From: Scatophagus argus | Taxonomy: Eukaryota; Chordata; Actinopteri; Scatophagidae | DNA length: 64,000 bases | Assembly (NCBI RefSeq): GCF_020382885.2 | Contig: NC_058506.1 | Span: forward strand, 12,440,318 to 12,504,317 | Direction: 5' to 3' | The notes under the pieces: model-generated | Databases searched by the model: none | What the model was told of the DNA's origin: nothing | Seen by the model: only the letters and a program-made list of their open reading frames with translations | Made by a program: the position numbers and the translations under genes | Shown here: positions 56,928 through 64,000 of the stretch, one piece after another | Layout of the letters: each line of letters starts with the position of its first letter | Numbering within the stretch: position 1 is the stretch's first letter

Positions 56928-59900
56928 ATTCCTGTCTCTAGCTTCATATTCTTTGGTGTCAAGCTTCTCTTCAAGCAAAATCACAAACTTAAACACTACT
57001 TGAACAAATAAAAAAATAATTCTCAGTTAAAAGCACTGAGAGCAGAGTTTTGACTTGAGTTTTTTTATTCTGTCATACCTGTTTAGAAAGCCTTAACCAA
57101 TAACGATTTTGTTATTGTTTTCAGCATAATTTTTCCCAGCGCACTAGTTTATACTGTCTGTCAGCTGTGTGTTTATAAAGGAGGTTTTGTGAGTGGACAT
57201 GACCTTTGAAATACATGAGGGAGTGAGTTTAGCAGGCAGCAGTTTTAAACAGTAGTCAAGCTTTGATGAGGTCTGCTACTGCCCTCCGTATTTTAAGAAA
57301 AAGAGGCTGTGCCAAGCACCCAACCAGTACATACACTGTCCCAGATCCAAGTGCACATCCTAAGCACAGATTTAGAAAACTGCAACCTGTGCTTAGAGCT
57401 CTTTAAAAAGCTAACACTATCTTTGATGCAGTTTAATGGAAAGCAGACCACATACTGACACATATACATACATGTGTATGTGCAGGGCACTGAGGTTGAC
57501 TGAGGTCAGCAGCACTGGTATAGGATGTCCTGCTGATGTCACTGCAAGGATGAGGATGGTGTTGAAGGAGGGAAGACACAGCTGGAGTTGCTCTGTGTGC
57601 CACTTTGATCCTAATGTGTTTACTGGAAACTCCTGGCAAAGCAAAAGTTCACAGACATCTCTCCAGTATCATGCCTTAAATATTAAAGTTTAATAATTAA
57701 AAAAAAACCCCTCTGAACTTTGTATCAATAAGACATAAGTGAGAAAAAAGACAGCATTATTAAACATCAGGTTTCCTCAAGGCTCTGTCTGCTGTTTTGA
57801 CCAAGATAAAATGTGTCTGTAATCAGTTCAGATGCAAAGCCACAAGCCCCCCACTTGTTCCATTAATTCTCTCAATATGTTGGACCCTAAAAAACAAAAT
57901 GCTGTGCTCTCTCTGATCATACTTATTCAATTGTGTGGTATATGTGAAGTTATGTATTGGAATCATTGGTGATGCAAACAGTCCCGCTAGCTGCACATAA
58001 TGTTTGTATCTGGACTAGGAATTTGAAACCAAACGATGAGCCTTTCCAGACCCCTTTGGTCCTGCGCAAAATGAGAAAATGATACAATTAGGTGAGAGAG
58101 AGAGAAGAAAAGACAGGGTCTTCTGTCAGCAAGCAAAATCCACTTCTCCATGGATCAATATAACAAAGACGTTATTATGACAAATTTGGATCAGTGCTGT
58201 TAAGAGTTTTTTGAGTTCATTTTTGGAGACACTTCTTTCACCATGTCCTAAAAACAAACTGAGGCTTAATAAAATAAACCCAGATTTATCGATATCTGAG
58301 GATAAGAAGACATATTCGTGTGTGTTCTGACAGTTCGGGGACTTTAATTTCTTTATTCTATTTATTTTTCTGTAATTATTGTAAACAAAATGGGGTCATA
58401 GTAAAAACGATTTGCAGCTTCTTCCCAAGGCACTGGTATTTGCTATGTTCTTTAAAATTATTGCCACATTTTCCATAAACTGCTTCCTTTTGCAACGAAC
58501 ATCTTTATTTCTTCTGGTTGACAGTCTTCTTTGCTTTGCTGAAGAAGATAAACAAATTGGATAAACAGAGACATTTTGAGGGTCTTCTAAAATCTCTCCG
58601 TCTGTCGCTATATATGAACAGAAATGAACACTTTTCTTGGTTTAATCTTAAAATGATTTTGGGGTGGGGGTGGGCGGGGTGGTTGGTGAATTCTGACTTG
58701 AAGGCACAACATTTTAAACAAATTCCTGAGACTTGTATCAGCTACAAATGTCCCAGCAGGGTTGTCCACAGTAATTATGAAAGCATTTGAAAGTTTACCT
58801 CATAACGATCTGCTGATGCTGATACTTAAAATGACTCATAAGTTCTTGATAAACAGCGCCTTCTTTGAGTGCAGCTTCAGAGTCTTGGGGACAGACAGAG
58901 AAAAGAGGAGAGAAAAACAGGAGTTTGGAGAGGGTAAGTGGGGACACAGGAGTTGGGTAACATAGAAAAAAAGGGTGGATTTGAGTGTAGGCGCTAGACA
59001 GTTAAAGAAGACAAGAATCTGATGATACTGTCACTAAAATGAAAACCACCTGCAAATTAAAATCACAAAGGCAACCAGATTCTTCCCTGTAGCCTGGGAC
59101 TGATCACAGTGTCCTTAGGGGGCTTATATTTGCTCTACAGAATCAGCTCTAAATTAGACTCCCACACACTATATCCAAATAAAACTGCCATATATTAACA
59201 TTCACACGCACACAATGCAGGCACACTGGTAGACCTGCAAGCACACAAAACAGTACGCTTAGTTTTTTGGGTACATTTCTGATAACATCCCTTAAGGTTT
59301 TCTGGATTTGCTGTTCACTTTCCTCCTATTTAATACAATCTGAAATCTTCGTCTTCAGACATAAGCAGACCTTTAGCATTAGCCAGAGCTGAACAGTGCT
59401 GGCATGTTCAGTAGTGTGACAGAATGAAAGAAAGAATCAGAGAAGCCAAAAGCCATATGAAGAGTCTTGTTAAAATCACAGCCCCCTGCCATCTTTACGG
59501 GCCTGCGATCTTCACAGCGGCTGAATAAAAAGCATGGGTGCCAGGTTAGTCTTCACAGGGAATCTGTTGCATTCAGAGAAGTGTTTCATATTTTTAAAAC
59601 CCAAAGACATAATCCGCTGTGAAATATTATTGCATTATTCTATTAGTATGAACAAGAACTCTTGTGTTCAGCATCAAGGGTTTCTTTTATGGTCACATTG
59701 AACACCTGGAGCACACTGTGAGGTGCCCGAACAGTCATCAAAGTGGTTTCACTGTGTGCCTTTTGCGGTGGATCTAATGGTGTACAAATGTGAGGGCCTG
59801 TTAGGCTTCCTCTCACACCTTCAACCCCACATGGCACCCATATTTCCCTTCACACACACTCATGCACCAATAGAAAGTGTGCTTAGCATAGCACAATAAA

Positions 59901-62900
59901 CTCATAACTATCAAAGCCGTCCGCTTTTCAAACTCTTTCCCGTCTTTGTTGTCAAACCCACCCCAGCTCTCTCTGATGTTCAGGAAATTAAGCTGGAGCA
60001 CAGGTGAGTGTGTGTATGTGTGTAGTCGCTCAACTGCAGAGGTGATTAGAGGCCTTGCTGGTTGCTGAGAAATGTGATAGAGCTTATAGTAACACTCGGC
60101 AATCATCTAAGGCGATAGCACATGTTAAAAATCACTAACGCATAACTTTGAATTTGACGGCCAGTCTGAGAAAGGAGGGAATGGAGATGTTGGGTTTAGT
60201 TTTTCGAGTGTCATGAGTCCCACTTAGCACTCTTACTAAAAGTGAACCGAACTTGTAAGTTCTGGGATTTGATTTTTCTGGAAGCTGAGCAGCAGTGAAA
60301 TCAAACTCTGCGTTGGATGAGAGCAAACTCAATGTATTGACTCTTTCCAGTTGCTGCTGAGATGATTCATTGCACGGTTAGTGCATGTTATTTCTTCAAT
60401 AATTTATGATACTATCATTGATAGAGCCAGATCTCATTCTTTGTCTTTGACATGATTTACATCCCATCTGCATACAGGCTGGATCCCTTGTCTTATAAAT
60501 GAGCCCTGGCATGCCTTTAAATGAAGCTGAGAGCAAAGTGCTTATCATGTAGCAGAACGCCATCACAACTTAAGAAAACATTCCACACAGAAGTAGAAAA
60601 GGATGTTTCTTCTTCAGTTGCTATTGTTGAAATATTGTGCTAAAGTTGTGCACGGGGTTACATTTTGTTGCTGTGGTGAATGGGAAGCAACTGACAGAGG
60701 ATGTGGAAATGTCAATGAATGCATGTTGAGGTTTCCAGTTCAAATCATCACAGCACAGTTTTTTTTTTGTTTGTTTGTTTATGTATGTAAGCATGCTTTC
60801 ATAGTTTATTTCCTAAAAGATGGCCCACATGCAATTTATATATTTCTTTGTTGTGAGTTTATGCATATGTGTCTGACTCACACTACTGTGTGTGTGTGCC
60901 AGTCTCTCAGCAGTCTGAGTCACATTTAGTAAACAGATGATGGAGCGGTTAAGACTGGAGGGATTCCGACAGTTTTAGTATTTTTATTCATTAAAGGAGC
61001 TAATTGTCAGACTGAGTTGATTTTCATGACAGTTGTAACCACAAACTCTGTAATTAATTCAACTTTGGAAAGACTCGGTTTGTGGGTCGACATCACATAT
61101 GTGTGAGCTTGAAGGAGTATAAACATTTATGGCGATGTCAGCTTGTCATTACACCCAGCTGATTAATTGTGGACAAGGAAGAAGTCATCACTTGGACGTG
61201 CACAAATGGAGGTGATTGAGTGTGAGAACAAAATAAAATTGTTTTAGTCCTTTCTCAGTCCTTTCAAGTGTCTGTCCCACATAAAACCCTCCTTTGCTCT
61301 CCTTCTTATTCTTTTAAATAAACACACACACTTGGTCATCTTAGATCTATCCACAAACACACACTCCTCCAGCTGCCGTGGCTCTCAGACCATCACGTCT
61401 AATCTTAATCGTACTCTGTTTACCATTTCCAACAGGCAACTTCCACCCTCTCCATGGATACACTCACTATTCCTGGCAATTTGCTGTCTAATCCATAGTC
61501 AGATTGCACTAAAATAGTCCTGTGCATGGTGATTACAGAGCTCAGAAATCAGTGGTCACTGTGATGTGGACAGCCGGTGGGTATCCTAAACGGTGCAGCA
61601 GATTTTCTGGTTGCGGTTGCACACACGCCACCTTGCTTTTCCATTTAGGGCTATCTGTGTGTGCAGAGAATGATGGGAAACACAGTGACCAGTCTGTCCC
61701 CATAGGCCCTGCATACAACAGTCTCCGTGGCAAGGGCATGATGACATGCAGATGTAAGGTATCTGTGCATGCGAAAGCTGCATAAGTTAAATAATAACTT
61801 GAGAAATTTGGGAATAAAACAGTGGTTGTCAGGGAGAGAGACGAGCCCCCCTCCCCACTGCCACAACCTCCGTATCCCCAAAATCTCTGCAGCTGACACA
61901 CTTCACCAACATGAAACAGATTGCCTCTGCAAGGCATAGTGATATTTCAGAAGAAAGTTGTGCCCCTGAGGCAAACTCCGAAAGAAAAGCAACAATTAGG
62001 TTAAAAAAGGAGGGAAGAGATGAGGGGGGAGAAATGTTGAGAGCAAAACAAAATAAAAAAGGAGAAGGGTGCCTGTTGGGGCCACGTGGGTTGTATAACA
62101 AACGTCAGCACCCTCGAGCATCCAGATTTACAGATCGCTCTGACTCTGAGTGACTTTGAAAAGCAAAGAGCCGGCGAAATGAAGTCATGATGATGTCAAC
62201 CTCATACTCAAAGGTGGCTGGCAGCTCACTGTCTGCCTGATAGGCACCATTACTGCAGCATAGGGAACTGGGAAATAAAGACTGTCTCATTAAGTTTCAT
62301 GGAAGGGACAGAGAAATGGGTGGATCTCTCCAAAAGCACTCAGAGTAAACAAATTGTAGCAGACATACAAAAAGGAGAACAACTCTACAGAGAGAGGAAT
62401 GCATTTTTACAAATTAACCCTTTTTTTCCCTGTTGCATGCTGTGTTAATTCCTTCTACTTTTCTCAGTGGTGACTGTGTGATGTTATGCTGAACCTTCCA
62501 CTGAACACACACAGTATAAGTATTAGGCTGCAGTACTGTGATATAAACAGATTCCTGACCTATTGTGGTGAAACTGAAACCACTCGTCTTGTCCTGCAAT
62601 GCAAATTTGATCAAAAGGCTCCTCTGCCAAAATGTCAGAGTGATTATTTAAAGCATTTTTTTAACATTTTGCTGAGCCATGTATCCACGTGTATTATATT
62701 TCAAGCTCATATGGAAGTAGGCGTGCTGGGTAAAAAAAAAAAAAAAAAGAAAAAAAGAAAAATTAGCTGCCAGCACTGTGTAGTCATTTCAGTCATTTGC
62801 TGTTATTTAAAAGAAACATTGTAAAAACACCATGAAATTAGTGAGGTGCAGTTTCTTCAGTCTATGACAGTAAAAAAATATTTTGGAGAAACGTCTGTAC

Positions 62901-64000
62901 TGCAATTTGGAAAACTGACTGCTCCGTGTTGTGGCCTGACTATTCATGAACTTGTGCATGGTTAAGAAACACACATACACACATTCAATAAAAGAGAAAT
63001 AAAGCTGTAAATTAAAAAATACTTCCCTTGTGGTAGGTAATCACTGGTAGCTCATACAGTACTCTTTGTAATGCCAAAGACTTTGTTCCAAAAAACACCT
63101 CACCACACTTGTCAGTTCTAAGCGGCCTACCTGGACCTTGAATCGTGCAAAAGCAGTGTTTATGATTTCCTCACCAGTCAAAATGGTTTACAGACAGTAT
63201 TTAACAAATGTCACACATGCATCCAAAGTTTCTCCGCGTCTGTTTTGAATCAAAGCCATTGGGACTATACAAGTTGTTGGTGGAAAATGCTCGCAACTTG
63301 GCTGGGACCTGCAGAGCTCTTTTTGTCTTTGTGAAATGAAGCATAATTGAATAAATATGCTATGTAGAGAGGGTGTTTAGATGGCAGACAAGGCGCAGTA
63401 AATATTTGGGTTTTACTGACTGCCGAGCTGCCAAGGGAGGAGAGAGTTAAAACCTCTGAGGACAAACTCACCAGTCAAAATACAACATGAGGTGAACCCT
63501 TTATGATATATGCAACAGAATAACTATGCTGATCATTAGCGTGTGTGAGTTGCTGTACCTACTTTAGTTTCTTTATTTCCTCCTGAGTAAGGACAAGAAA
63601 ACTGACCTTCAAATGAAGTTTGGTGAGCCAACTTAGGGAAGAAGCACGACTGGCATTAGAAAACACACGCCGTCATGTCATCAGTGGCTCCTGTCTGTCT
63701 CAAGCTCTTATCAACGTGGAGTCTAGACTTAACCTTGTTTACCGTGTTTACTATGCATCCAGGACTTTACACAATTATCTTCCCTCTGTGTGTGCACCTT
63801 CCAGGAGCCATTTAGTAAAGAGGAGACCCTGGACGATACGGGCCGTGCAGTCCAGGTCACATGCTGAAGGACACGCACACATCAATAGAGATGTACTCCC
63901 TGAAGTAGAGATGAATAACCTTCTGTTTAGCGGTCGACACGCCTTGAATGTTTCAAAGCAGATCTAATAGAGACACTCTGTGGAACTGAGGGGGTTTCGG
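56928..64000. other. intergenic, no gene recognised
   Basis: AT-rich with scattered short low-complexity tracts, such as the A-rich run at 62,732-62,760. Open frames (for example 61,542-61,937 minus and 63,620-63,967 plus) show no similarity that I can name and no splice context. Distal regulatory elements cannot be excluded by eye. Confidence 0.5.

Noticed and set aside
57430..57700. Overlapping open frames on both strands around 57.4-57.7 kb
   Set aside because: No similarity or splice sites; mirrored open frames on both strands indicate a chance lack of stops.
63620..63967. 115-codon plus-strand open frame near the right edge
   Set aside because: No similarity that I recognise and no upstream promoter-like sequence; could not be supported.

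Overview
The window looks like vertebrate nuclear DNA, most probably from a ray-finned (teleost) fish. The genes are split into many short exons with GT-AG introns. The proteins are clearly vertebrate orthologues but diverged from mammals. Introns are fairly compact, CA/GT microsatellites are frequent, and the dispersed repeats are of the kinds common in teleosts (Tc1, tRNA-derived SINEs, LINE fragments). I could not identify the species. All exon boundaries below were read by eye from splice sites, reading phase and remembered similarity to mammalian orthologues.

Layout: (1) 1-2,430, the 3' part of haus1 (+), an augmin subunit. (2) 4,200-9,100, eva1c (+), a single-pass membrane protein with two SUEL-type lectin domains, preceded by a GC-rich 5' region and an overlapping upstream ORF. 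(3) 9,400-10,870, decayed repeats, including an internally deleted LINE fragment. (4) 12,138-14,186, cfap298 (-), a dynein-arm assembly factor of motile cilia, with an RFX X-box and a forkhead-like site upstream. (5) 15,100-39,720, synj1 (-), synaptojanin 1. It has 29 coding exons giving 1,649 residues in the long form, plus a 24-nt cassette exon carrying an in-frame stop that should give the short brain-type form. (6) 39,700-40,150, a compact divergent promoter shared by synj1 and slc46a3. (7) 40,723-45,189, slc46a3 (+), a lysosomal major-facilitator transporter. (8) 45,740-64,000, about 18 kb with no recognisable protein gene, containing a SINE and a Tc1 element with a second SINE nested inside it.

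The trio eva1c (+), cfap298 (-), synj1 (-) has the same order and orientation as EVA1C-CFAP298-SYNJ1 on human 21q22.11. The flanking haus1 and slc46a3 have human counterparts on chromosomes 18 and 13. The genes are functionally unrelated (spindle, axon guidance, cilia, synaptic vesicle recycling, lysosome), so the grouping is inherited linkage rather than a pathway.

I found no undescribed multi-gene system. The most informative signals are the synj1 stop-containing cassette exon, the RFX/forkhead pair at cfap298, the compact divergent promoter with a palindromic CCAAT, the eva1c upstream ORF, a recent 129-bp tandem duplication, a perfect 17-bp hairpin, and nested transposons.
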